Translations under genes and position numbers: made by a program | The notes under the pieces: model-generated | What the model saw: the letters and a program-made list of their open reading frames with translations, nothing else | Told to the model about the DNA's origin: nothing | Databases searched by the model: none | Part shown: one piece after another, positions 7,655 through 14,976 of the stretch | How positions within the stretch are numbered: the first letter of the stretch is position 1 | Layout: the number at the start of each line of letters is the position of its first letter | From: Trichococcus ilyis | GTDB lineage: Bacteria > Bacillota > Bacilli > Lactobacillales > Aerococcaceae | Assembly: GCF_900109135.1 (NCBI RefSeq) | Contig: NZ_FNYT01000003.1 | Span: 62,001 to 126,000 of the forward strand | Direction of reading: 5' to 3' | DNA length: 64,000 nucleotides

Positions 7655-9143
7655 CGTTTTTCGGTAAGGAGACTCCCACTTCTGTAAGTGGGGGAGGAAT
7701 TACTGTTCGCTCGCAGAGCGAAAAATCATCCCCTTACCTATCTCCCTTCTAAATCATATTTTTTCGCTTCTCACTAATAAAGTGATATAATTTTCCTAGT
7801 GAGAAGAGGTGAAACTCATTGGTTACTGTTACTGCCAAAATTCAAATCTATATTTCCAAAACGGATGAGGAAAGTCTCCGTATCACCACAAACGCCTATC
7901 GAAAATCCTGCAACTGGTTGAGCGAAAGAGTTTTCCAAACAGAGGAACTGAACCAACGCAACTTAAACACTCTCTATTACTCCGAGTTGAGGGACCGATT
8001 CGGTCTCAAGAGTCAGATGGCACAGTCTGTCATGAAGACGGTCATCGCCCGGTATAAATCCGCTAGGTCGAACGGACACGAGTGGCGTAAGGTGGTATTC
8101 AAGCGTCCCGAATACGACCTTGTTTGGAATCGTGACTACTCCCTCAACCAAAACCTTTTCTCCGTCAACACCTTAGACGGACGCCTCAAATTCAAGTTTG
8201 AGAAGAAGGCAATGGAACGCTACTTCGATGGCAGTTGGAAATTAGGCACTGCCAAGCTCGTCCACAAACTCGGCAAATGGTTCTTGCATATCCCAATGAC
8301 AAAAGAACTGCCCGAATTGGACTTGGCGGGTGTCACTCATGTTGTGGGGGTTGACTTGGGCATCAATTTTCTTGCCACCACCTACGATAGTCAAGGGGAA
8401 ACCTTCTTCTTCAACGGAAGAACTGTTAAGCATAAGCGGGGTCAATGCAAGGCACTGTGCAAGCAGCTGCAACAGAAGCAGACTTCGTCTTCCCGCAAAC
8501 GGATAAAAACCACTGGTTCACGAGAAAACCGTTATGTGACTGACATGAATCATCAGATCACGAAGGCACTCGTCGAACGCAATCCTAAAGGGACATGCTT
8601 TGTTCTCGAAGACTTGACTGGCGTCCGGAACGCCACCGAAAAAGTCCGGACGAAACAGAAATATATTTCCGTTTCGTGGGCCTTTTACCAGTTTCGTCAT
8701 ATGCTGGAATACAAGGCTAGACTGAACGGACAGACCGTCATTGTGACAGACCCGAAACATACCTCCCAGACGTGTCCAAAATGTGGACATGTTGAGAGGG
8801 GAAACCGGAACAAGAAGACGCACACGTTCTGTTGCAAAAATTGCCGGTACACATCGAACGATGACCGTATTGGCGCCATGAACCTCCACCGCAAAGGCAT
8901 CGAAGCCATCAGCGGTGCCACTCCAGCATGACTTGAGTGGCAAGGGCGAAGTCAACCGCCCTGCGAGCCGTGAGGCTCAGACATGCCCGCACATCAAGGT
9001 AGGAGCCCGTCAGGGCGCTCGCACTACTGGTGAGGCATAAGTGTAGACAGTGCCAACGAAGTTGGTGCTGGGGCTTTTCGCCTACACAAGCTCCCACTTC
9101 AAACGTGAAGACCCTTAGGGTTAGTTAAGTGGGGGTCGTTGAC
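7655..9143 (+). mobile_element. IS605/IS1341-type element encoding TnpB only
   Basis: The element consists of tnpB flanked by structured ends. The left end holds hairpins at 7673-7696 and 7706-7722 nested inside a GGTAAGG/CCTTACC pair. The right end (9091-9135) repeats the same CTCCCACTT/AAGTGGGGG arms. There is no tnpA, so it would need a transposase in trans. Boundaries are inferred: taking the left junction just after TTCAT (7650-7654) and the right junction at GTTGAC (9138-9143) restores AGGAGG-N9-ATG for bioY. Uncertain by several bp. Confidence 0.75.
7819..8931 (+). CDS. tnpB: RNA-guided endonuclease TnpB
   Basis: A TnpB of 370 residues. The RuvC-like residues are visible: Asp179 in Val-Gly-Val-Asp-Leu-Gly, Glu264 in Val-Leu-Glu-Asp-Leu, and Asp348/349 in Ser-Asn-Asp-Asp-Arg-Ile-Gly-Ala-Met-Asn. 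The zinc ribbon has Cys pairs at about 319/322 and 338-342. The protein appears catalytically intact. TnpB cleaves DNA next to a transposon-adjacent motif using an omega RNA made from the element's right end and favours retention of the element. The TTG at 7819 has an AGAGGTG site 8 bp upstream. It is opposite in strand to the surrounding bioY operon. Confidence 0.9.
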   Translation: MVTVTAKIQIYISKTDEESLRITTNAYRKSCNWLSERVFQTEELNQRNLNTLYYSELRDRFGLKSQMAQSVMKTVIARYKSARSNGHEWRKVVFKRPEYDLVWNRDYSLNQNLFSVNTLDGRLKFKFEKKAMERYFDGSWKLGTAKLVHKLGKWFLHIPMTKELPELDLAGVTHVVGVDLGINFLATTYDSQGETFFFNGRTVKHKRGQCKALCKQLQQKQTSSSRKRIKTTGSRENRYVTDMNHQITKALVERNPKGTCFVLEDLTGVRNATEKVRTKQKYISVSWAFYQFRHMLEYKARLNGQTVIVTDPKHTSQTCPKCGHVERGNRNKKTHTFCCKNCRYTSNDDRIGAMNLHRKGIEAISGATPA

Positions 9144-9160
9144 CACTAAACTCCTCCTGT
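8932..9160 (+). ncRNA. Probable omega RNA (reRNA) with guide
   Basis: The 210 bp between tnpB and the right end are rich in stem-loops, e.g. GAGCCGTGAGGCTC, GTGCCAACGAAGTTGGTGCTGGGGC-like pairs, and the terminal CTCCCACTT/AAGTGGGGG stem. In studied IS605-type elements this 3' region forms the omega RNA scaffold and the flanking DNA supplies the guide. Here the guide would start near 9144 and match the region upstream of bioY. Ends are inferred; the RNA probably begins inside tnpB. Confidence 0.55.
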
Positions 9161-9174
9161 ATCTACCGTTTTTA

Positions 9175-9205
9175 TTGTTACCCTATATTTTATTTTGGTT
9201 TACAA
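9175..9205 (-). promoter_or_regulatory. BirA operator overlapping a promoter (bioY operon)
   Basis: Half-sites TTGTTACCC (9175-9183) and GGTTTACAA (9197-9205) are separated by 13 bp. They match the TTGTAAACC...GGTTTACAA pattern of biotin-repressor sites, with two mismatches in one half. On the minus strand a TTGTTT / 16 bp / TATAGG promoter overlaps the site. An AGGAGGAG ribosome site follows at 9151-9158 with no start codon behind it, because the tnpB element intervenes. Confidence 0.7.
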
Positions 9206-9284
9206 ACAACATGGTAACCCATTTCTTCTTATTCCGCAACACTCTTTTTAACGACTCCTGCATTAATTGAAAAAAAGCACACAA

Positions 9285-9340
9285 AGAAAACAGCAGCCTG
9301 GTAACCATCGTCGTGGTTTCCAGGCTGCTGTTTTTTGTGC
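9285..9340 (-). terminator. Terminator after the MazG-like genes
   Basis: Arms CAGCAGCCTGG (9291-9301) and CCAGGCTGCTG (9320-9330) are flanked by A-rich and T-rich runs. On the minus strand the hairpin is followed by TTTTCTTTG, ending the MazG-like transcript. Confidence 0.8.
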
Positions 9341-9422
9341 AGAAATGAGGGCTGTTTTGAACAACTTTCCGTTGTTCTTGAGTCCCTATTCAGATATTCA
9401 TGCATGCAGCAAGTGCTTGCTG

Positions 9423-9749
9423 TTAGAGGCCAAATCTCTTCTCTGTCGTGCTCAAGAAATTATCCAGTGCTTCCTCGCTGTCGATGCCCATCCGGTCCGC
9501 CAACACCATCAACCACCACATGCTCTCGCCGATTTTGTGCTCCAAGCCGGATTCGTTAGACGCCCCAACCGGCCAACGTCCCTGCTGCGCCATGGTTAAG
9601 CGCCCGACCAAGCCCGCATCGGTCAAAAACGCCAATGCATCCTCTTCCACGGACCACTCGCTGCCATGGTGCTTCATTTCCAATGCGCGGTAATGTTCCC
9701 GGATTTTTTTTGATCTTTCAGCTGCTTGTTTGATTGTTAGTTCGTCCAT
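9423..9749 (-). CDS. MazG-like protein (nucleotide pyrophosphohydrolase-related)
   Basis: An all-helical 108-residue protein with a His-Lys-Ile-Gly-Glu-Ser-x2-Trp-Trp helix near residue 70, resembling the metal-binding helices of MazG-like pyrophosphohydrolases. The usual Glu-x-x-Glu and Glu-x-x-Asp pairs are only partly visible, so activity is uncertain. The AAGGAG site and ATG are clear. It lies 34 bp downstream of a second MazG-family gene and probably shares its transcript. Confidence 0.55.
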   Translation of the reverse strand: MDELTIKQAAERSKKIREHYRALEMKHHGSEWSVEEDALAFLTDAGLVGRLTMAQQGRWPVGASNESGLEHKIGESMWWLMVLADRMGIDSEEALDNFLSTTEKRFGL

Positions 9750-9782
9750 AATAAATCTCCTTTTTTATAATTCAGGGTGTTA

Positions 9783-10109
9783 TTACAGCTCCGTATACTT
9801 CTCTTTATTCCCTCGGCTTTTGTCCACCGGATACTTGATGGTATTCTTTTCCAGCTTCGCCGCGATGATCTCATCGATGTCCAGCTCTAGGTTGCTGGCC
9901 AGCATGTGCGAATAGATCAGCACATCGGCGAGTTCCTCCTTGATCCGTTCGATGTTTGTCTCTCTGACTTCCTCGGGCGATTTCCATTGGAAGAGTTCCA
10001 GCAGTTCTGCGGCCTCCAACGAAATCGAGATGGCAAGGTCCTTCTCGTTATGGAATTGACGCCAGTCGCGGTCATCGCGGAATTTATTGATTTTGTCCAT
10101 TGTGTTCAT
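9783..10109 (-). CDS. MazG-family nucleotide pyrophosphohydrolase (dCTPase/RS21-C6 type)
   Basis: A compact four-helix MazG protein of 108 residues. It has the canonical Glu-Ala-Ala-Glu-Leu-Leu-Glu-x-Phe-Gln-Trp helix near residue 32 and Glu-Glu-Leu-Ala-Asp-Val-Leu-Ile-Tyr near 58, the acidic Mg-binding sets. Members hydrolyse non-canonical or excess (d)NTPs to monophosphate and PPi. The ATG at 10109 was chosen because AAAGGG lies 9 bp upstream; an in-frame ATG at 10118 directly abuts that site. It stands at the edge of the defence island. Confidence 0.85.
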   Translation of the reverse strand: MNTMDKINKFRDDRDWRQFHNEKDLAISISLEAAELLELFQWKSPEEVRETNIERIKEELADVLIYSHMLASNLELDIDEIIAAKLEKNTIKYPVDKSRGNKEKYTEL

Positions 10110-10156
10110 GTGTGTCATCCCTTTCCGTTAGGACTTATTTCCTGATTGAAGTCATT

Positions 10157-11914
10157 CTACAAGCTATAATAATAGTCTTTAATTTTATCTGCCATTAATT
10201 TTCGACGGATTGTCAAAAATTCTTGATAATTACTGACATCCATGTCAAACAATTCAAGCGGAACAGCATTTTCTTTGAAATTTTTGATTACAACATTATC
10301 ATCCCTAGTTAGTCCAAGTACAGATAGATACTCTTTCGGAGCCTTATCACTAATTTTGATATTAATCTCTTTTTGAACCATTGCGTAGTTTGCTATCTGA
10401 TTGTATTCCCTCTTGTCGTTTATGCCGTGCTTCCTGAGATAATTTTTTGGAAAAATATGGTGAATATCACCGTGCATATCCAGCATCGATTGAACAGTTG
10501 TAGGTTGCGATAAAAAGCCTATGTTCTTATTTTTTATCTGAGTAAATAAGTAAATATAATGAATTGGGCCAATTTGATTTGTTTCTAAACGTTGAAGTAA
10601 GGTATGATTCCAAAAAGCATCAGATAGTTGAGCCGCTTCACTATCAGCTAAATGTTTTTTAGGATCCGTCTCATCAAACTTTCTAATATCCAAATCAATT
10701 TGAGATTCACTAGAACCTGAAAAACGTTGTGTTAGGAGAGAAAGCATCACAAAACGACGAACAATGTAATCTCTCTCTTGAACGTCAATTTTCTTATCTT
10801 TCAGCAACAAATAAAGAGCATACCCAAAGTTCAATGCGTTAATTGATCGTATGTAATTAAAATTATAAATCCCCATCGATTGAAGAATCATCGTATAGTT
10901 TTCAAAATTATTCTTATTGCAGAATTCAACTAACCCATCTTCAAATCTTTTAAAAGATTCCTCGGCTATTTCCTCTCGATTTTCTTTGGCATCAAAATCT
11001 CTCCCTGACAACAGTTGGACTAATTGGCTAATTTTGCCCCTTTTAAATTTATAAGCGAAAATTACCTTGATCATATCTGCATACTTAGGAATGTATGAAT
11101 ATAGCTTTTGGTTCCCCACCCAACTAATTTTGTCAAAGAGATGGCTGTTTACAAAATCATGATCGTTATTTTTAATATTCAAAAAATCATTTGGACTCGC
11201 TAAAGCATGACAGAAATAATCAATAGCCTTACGGATATCTACTCCCTGATAATCAGTGTTAGATGCGATCTTTGACATTACAAAATCAGACTGGGATAGA
11301 CTAACCCCTTTGGAATTTATCCTTGTAAATATTTCAGTTACTGTTTCAATTTCAAGTTCACTGCTCAATTCAATAACACCGACATGAATATTCTTTATAC
11401 CAATTAGTTTAGCTAAAACTTTATCAACGTACTCCCCATCTGTATTTTCATTCTTACTAAGATAATCATTGATGAATCGCCACTGATTAAAGGTATCGGC
11501 AAATAACACACTAATATCTGGGATCCACTTACTACTTTTATCAAGTGCAGGGGTCCAGACTTCAAAACGTTCTTCAATTGGATTAAAGGAGATTTTGATA
11601 CGCTTTTTTAGAAACTTCTTGTTCAACACTTCCTGCCCTACCATTGCAGCAGTCAATGCCGTGATTCTTTGTTGACCGTCGATGATAATGCTTTTCCCAG
11701 ACGAAATGCTCCCATCTTTTAAGCGTGTATCAGAATTTCTCCAAGTAATAATGAACCCTATCGGATAACCGTGATACATCGAGTCCATCAAGTCTCTTAC
11801 TTTTACAGCATCCCAAACAAATGGTCGTTGAATTTCTGGAATAGCAATATTTCCATCACGGATTGCTGTTAACAGTGAAGAAACAGCCATATTTTTTGTT
11901 TCAAATGTACTCAT
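10157..11914 (-). CDS. GmrSD-like DUF262 / HNH (DUF1524-type) protein
   Basis: A 585-residue protein. The N-terminal DUF262 domain shows Ile-Pro-x-Ile-Gln-Arg-x-Phe-Val-Trp near residue 25 and the DGQQR motif near residue 76, the ParB-like nucleotide-binding site of GmrS. The C-terminal part has Asp-Ile-His-His-Ile-Phe-Pro-Lys-Asn-Tyr-Leu near 470 and a following Asn-x-Ile-Ala-Asn, the His-Me/HNH nuclease signature of GmrD. Related single-chain GmrSD proteins are type IV restriction enzymes that cut modified phage DNA. It is the last gene of a run with a SNF2 helicase (80 bp gap) and a PD-(D/E)XK-like protein, so it may act with them rather than alone. Confidence 0.8.
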   Translation of the reverse strand: MSTFETKNMAVSSLLTAIRDGNIAIPEIQRPFVWDAVKVRDLMDSMYHGYPIGFIITWRNSDTRLKDGSISSGKSIIIDGQQRITALTAAMVGQEVLNKKFLKKRIKISFNPIEERFEVWTPALDKSSKWIPDISVLFADTFNQWRFINDYLSKNENTDGEYVDKVLAKLIGIKNIHVGVIELSSELEIETVTEIFTRINSKGVSLSQSDFVMSKIASNTDYQGVDIRKAIDYFCHALASPNDFLNIKNNDHDFVNSHLFDKISWVGNQKLYSYIPKYADMIKVIFAYKFKRGKISQLVQLLSGRDFDAKENREEIAEESFKRFEDGLVEFCNKNNFENYTMILQSMGIYNFNYIRSINALNFGYALYLLLKDKKIDVQERDYIVRRFVMLSLLTQRFSGSSESQIDLDIRKFDETDPKKHLADSEAAQLSDAFWNHTLLQRLETNQIGPIHYIYLFTQIKNKNIGFLSQPTTVQSMLDMHGDIHHIFPKNYLRKHGINDKREYNQIANYAMVQKEINIKISDKAPKEYLSVLGLTRDDNVVIKNFKENAVPLELFDMDVSNYQEFLTIRRKLMADKIKDYYYSL

Positions 11915-11994
11915 AAGTGAAATAACCTGCCTTTCAATGCGTCGTTATCTTGTGAACAAATGATTAATCATTTCAGCATCACTTATCACGATAT

Positions 11995-14142
11995 TTAGAC
12001 CACTTGCAGCCTTTCTCTTTCCATATCAACGATTTTTTTGACCATGGATTTTTCAGAAATGTCTTTCGCGGCAGCGGTATGATCGGTAATGTATGAATCC
12101 TTTGCATAATCATCAAATACTTGTTGTTTAGTATCTAACATCTCCATCATTCGCTCATCGATGCTGTTTTCGGTCAATAGTCGATAAACAAAGACTTTTT
12201 GCGTCTGACCCATCCGGTAAGCTCTTGCAATGGCTTGTGTCTCAAGTGTGGGTTTTATTTGCGGTTCACAAAAAATTACAATACTGGCTGACTGTATATT
12301 CAAGCCCACTCCGCCTGCTTGTATTTGCGAAACCAACACATGTTTTTGTTCTGAAGATTTAAAGATGTCTAATATTTCCTGTCTCTGTGCGGAGGACACA
12401 GCTCCCGTTATAGGGGTGAGCGTTTTATCGCCCAGTTCCGAACATATTGTATTAATGACACTCTTAAAAAAGCTGAAGACAATGACTTTTTTCCCATTTG
12501 CAGCAGCTTCATCGCAAATTTCGATGAGCCGATTCAGTTTGGGGCTTTTCTTTTTTGTTATCCCTTGCCAACCTGCTCGTCGCATCAACATGAATTCTCC
12601 GTTTCTGACTGCCTCACGATAAATTTGACCCTCTTCTTGACCAAATGACAGCCATTCTTCAACTTGTGTCAATTCAGGGAGTTCAGTTAATACATCTTCC
12701 TTATTTCGGCGCAGATAAACGGGTGCAATTTTTTCCTTGAAAATATTGGAGCCTATATACTGCACACTATTCTCCATTTCCTTCGTAATATCTGGCTGGA
12801 GTTTACCAACCAAATTAACCATTTCCGCGAGCCGATTTTCTAAAGGTGTCCCCGTTAAATAAAGTACATTGTCACTTCTTTCAGTCAAACTATAGATAGT
12901 CTGTGATCGTTTTGCATCTGGATTTTTCACGTAATGGGCTTCATCTACAACTAATAAGTCTATTGTGTCTAAATTCTCATGTTTCAAACGCTGTATTGTC
13001 TCATACGTTGTAATGGCTACGCCTCCTTCAACTTGCCATTGATCAAAAGCCCGTTCTCGACTAGGACCATGAACCAAAAATGGCTTCAATTCGCTATGCT
13101 TTTCAATTTCACGCACCCAATTGATTACAATGCTAGCTGGACATATAACTATAAAGGCATTTTGACCTCCATGCGCAAGATGAGCCATAACAGCAATAGC
13201 TTCAATCGTTTTCCCAAGCCCCATCTCATCGCCAATAAGGACTTTTTTTTGTACTATTGCGTATTTTGCTCCGAAATCCTGCCACCCGCGCAGCTTCACC
13301 TTTAATTTACTTAGCATTAATTCAGTATTTTCTATTTTCTCGATAATTTCTTCAGATAAAGAATAAGCTGGATGATTTTTTTCAAGACCAATACTGAAGT
13401 ATGGTTCTAGAACCGCATAATAACGTGCTGCATTATTCTTAAAATCATCCCAAATTTCTTCTTCTGAAAAAGATTGAATTTCCGATAGTTTTTTACGTAG
13501 CTGCTTCGTTTGTTCCTCGTATTTTTGGTTGAATGATTGGATTAATTCTAAATCAACTGAAAAAACAGCTTTTTTATCTGCAGACTTAAAAAACCATTCA
13601 AGCGTCCAACTCCACTTGGGATTGACGACTCGGATTTTATCATCTATATGTCCATTAAAGTACTGCGAAATCACAAAAGCTTCTTCACTTATGCCTTTTT
13701 CCTTGTCTATCGGATAAATAGATTGTAACAATTTAGTATGTGATGGATCTTTGCGCTCCACATCAAAGCGAATGGATAAGCTTTTCGCTAGTTCATTTTT
13801 ATAGTTGCTCAGGGAGTGAAGAATCACAGACTCTGTTCGCTCGCCGATGCCATCGATTCCTCTAGCGGTTGAAATTCGCTTCTGTAATTGACGGACATTT
13901 GTTATCCCGTTCCTTTGCAAGGTAGACAATTTAATGCCTGGATACGCATTTGCGAAGTTTTCAATTGTTGTATTTTCGAACGCTTCTCTGATGGTTTCCT
14001 CTTTTACGTTTGAAATGCATTTCTTCAAATCATTTTGTTTCCGACTAAAGTGCATTTGCAAATCGTTGGCTTCAGCATAAATTCCTTTCGCTTTAGCAAT
14101 CGCTCTTGAAACATCAGCCTTTTTGGGTTTAATGAGGGTCAT
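11995..14142 (-). CDS. SNF2-family helicase/ATPase with N-terminal HhH segment
   Basis: A 715-residue protein. Residues 1-290 are family-specific, with a helix-hairpin-helix-like Gly-Ile-Asp-Gly-Ile-Gly near 95. The SNF2 motor follows: Gly-Asp-Glu-Met-Gly-Leu-Gly-Lys-Thr at 304-312, Asp-Glu-Ala-His at 400-403, Thr-Gly-Thr-Pro-Leu-Glu-Asn, and the second RecA lobe with Gln-Ala-Gly-Gly-Val-Gly-Leu-Asn and Gln-x2-Ala-Arg-Ala-Tyr-Arg-Met-Gly-Gln. Such motors translocate on duplex DNA and are common in defence systems. A strong GAGGAGG site lies at the start. It is 46 bp behind the PD-(D/E)XK-like gene. Confidence 0.9.
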   Translation of the reverse strand: MTLIKPKKADVSRAIAKAKGIYAEANDLQMHFSRKQNDLKKCISNVKEETIREAFENTTIENFANAYPGIKLSTLQRNGITNVRQLQKRISTARGIDGIGERTESVILHSLSNYKNELAKSLSIRFDVERKDPSHTKLLQSIYPIDKEKGISEEAFVISQYFNGHIDDKIRVVNPKWSWTLEWFFKSADKKAVFSVDLELIQSFNQKYEEQTKQLRKKLSEIQSFSEEEIWDDFKNNAARYYAVLEPYFSIGLEKNHPAYSLSEEIIEKIENTELMLSKLKVKLRGWQDFGAKYAIVQKKVLIGDEMGLGKTIEAIAVMAHLAHGGQNAFIVICPASIVINWVREIEKHSELKPFLVHGPSRERAFDQWQVEGGVAITTYETIQRLKHENLDTIDLLVVDEAHYVKNPDAKRSQTIYSLTERSDNVLYLTGTPLENRLAEMVNLVGKLQPDITKEMENSVQYIGSNIFKEKIAPVYLRRNKEDVLTELPELTQVEEWLSFGQEEGQIYREAVRNGEFMLMRRAGWQGITKKKSPKLNRLIEICDEAAANGKKVIVFSFFKSVINTICSELGDKTLTPITGAVSSAQRQEILDIFKSSEQKHVLVSQIQAGGVGLNIQSASIVIFCEPQIKPTLETQAIARAYRMGQTQKVFVYRLLTENSIDERMMEMLDTKQQVFDDYAKDSYITDHTAAAKDISEKSMVKKIVDMERERLQVV

Positions 14143-14188
14143 CTATTTTCCTCCTCGGAATAGCTGTTTTAAAGAATTAAAGCCTTCA

Positions 14189-14941
14189 CTAATAACCTAT
14201 GACATCCTTGCTCACTGCCATGATGACTTCTTGGGGAATGGTTTCGATTTCAAGCGAGTAAACAGTATTCAATCTTGGATTAAAGATACCTAGTTTCTTT
14301 AGAGATTGAAATTCATCATGAATCGAGTTTGTTCCCATCAGATAATAAACAAGCAGCTGAAGCGTATGTTGAGGTTTGATATTAGCTTTTAAAACTTTAA
14401 AATCCCATAAGGTATCTGCCGTCAGAAAGTCGCCATCTCCTGATGTAATTTTGTCTGAATAACCCCCAAGAAAAGTAAAAGAATCAAGTGTTATTGGTCC
14501 GTACTCGTCAAAAAAGTTAAGGCTTCTTGTCACCATTTCTTTGACGTTAAAGAGAGTATCCTCATTTGGAACGAGCATAGTATCCTCTGGGATGAAGCCG
14601 CTTCGTAATACCGAGTCATATTTCACGAGATTAATTGCAGCGGTTATTGATTCATCATCCAAGTCATGGATCTGGCCTACTAACGTTTTTGCAATCATTA
14701 ATTTATTCGCTCTATTTGCACCGATTAAAGAGATGTTAAATGCTTCTTGTGCGCCTTCAGCGGGATTCAGCATAAGTCTAGTCAAGTAATCTACGGTTAT
14801 TCCGATTAGATTTGGCGGAATATTTTCTGAAGGTTTAAGTTCATTTGATGATGTCAATTCCTTTGACGAAAATGATTTGATTGGTATATACCCGCCCCTT
14901 GGTTGTTTAATTTGCTCGATTCTTTTTGTGACTGAAACCAT
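14189..14941 (-). CDS. Putative PD-(D/E)XK nuclease-like protein of a SNF2-linked module
   Basis: A 250-residue protein of no named family that I can assign with certainty. Residues 168-182 (Gly-Asp-Gly-Asp-Phe-Leu ... Trp-Asp-Phe-Lys) followed by a His-Thr-Leu-Gln-Leu-Leu-x-Tyr-Tyr helix match the Asp...(D/E)-x-Lys core plus Gln-x3-Tyr helix of RecB-like nucleases. The N-terminal 110 residues are helical without recognisable motif. It lies 35 bp after hsdR and 46 bp before the SNF2 gene, with a strong GAGGAGG site, so it is probably cotranscribed. Nuclease activity is inferred from the motif alone. Confidence 0.6.
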   Translation of the reverse strand: MVSVTKRIEQIKQPRGGYIPIKSFSSKELTSSNELKPSENIPPNLIGITVDYLTRLMLNPAEGAQEAFNISLIGANRANKLMIAKTLVGQIHDLDDESITAAINLVKYDSVLRSGFIPEDTMLVPNEDTLFNVKEMVTRSLNFFDEYGPITLDSFTFLGGYSDKITSGDGDFLTADTLWDFKVLKANIKPQHTLQLLVYYLMGTNSIHDEFQSLKKLGIFNPRLNTVYSLEIETIPQEVIMAVSKDVIGY

Positions 14942-14976
14942 ACTGATTCCTCCTCTTTAATGTCGCAAACTTATTA

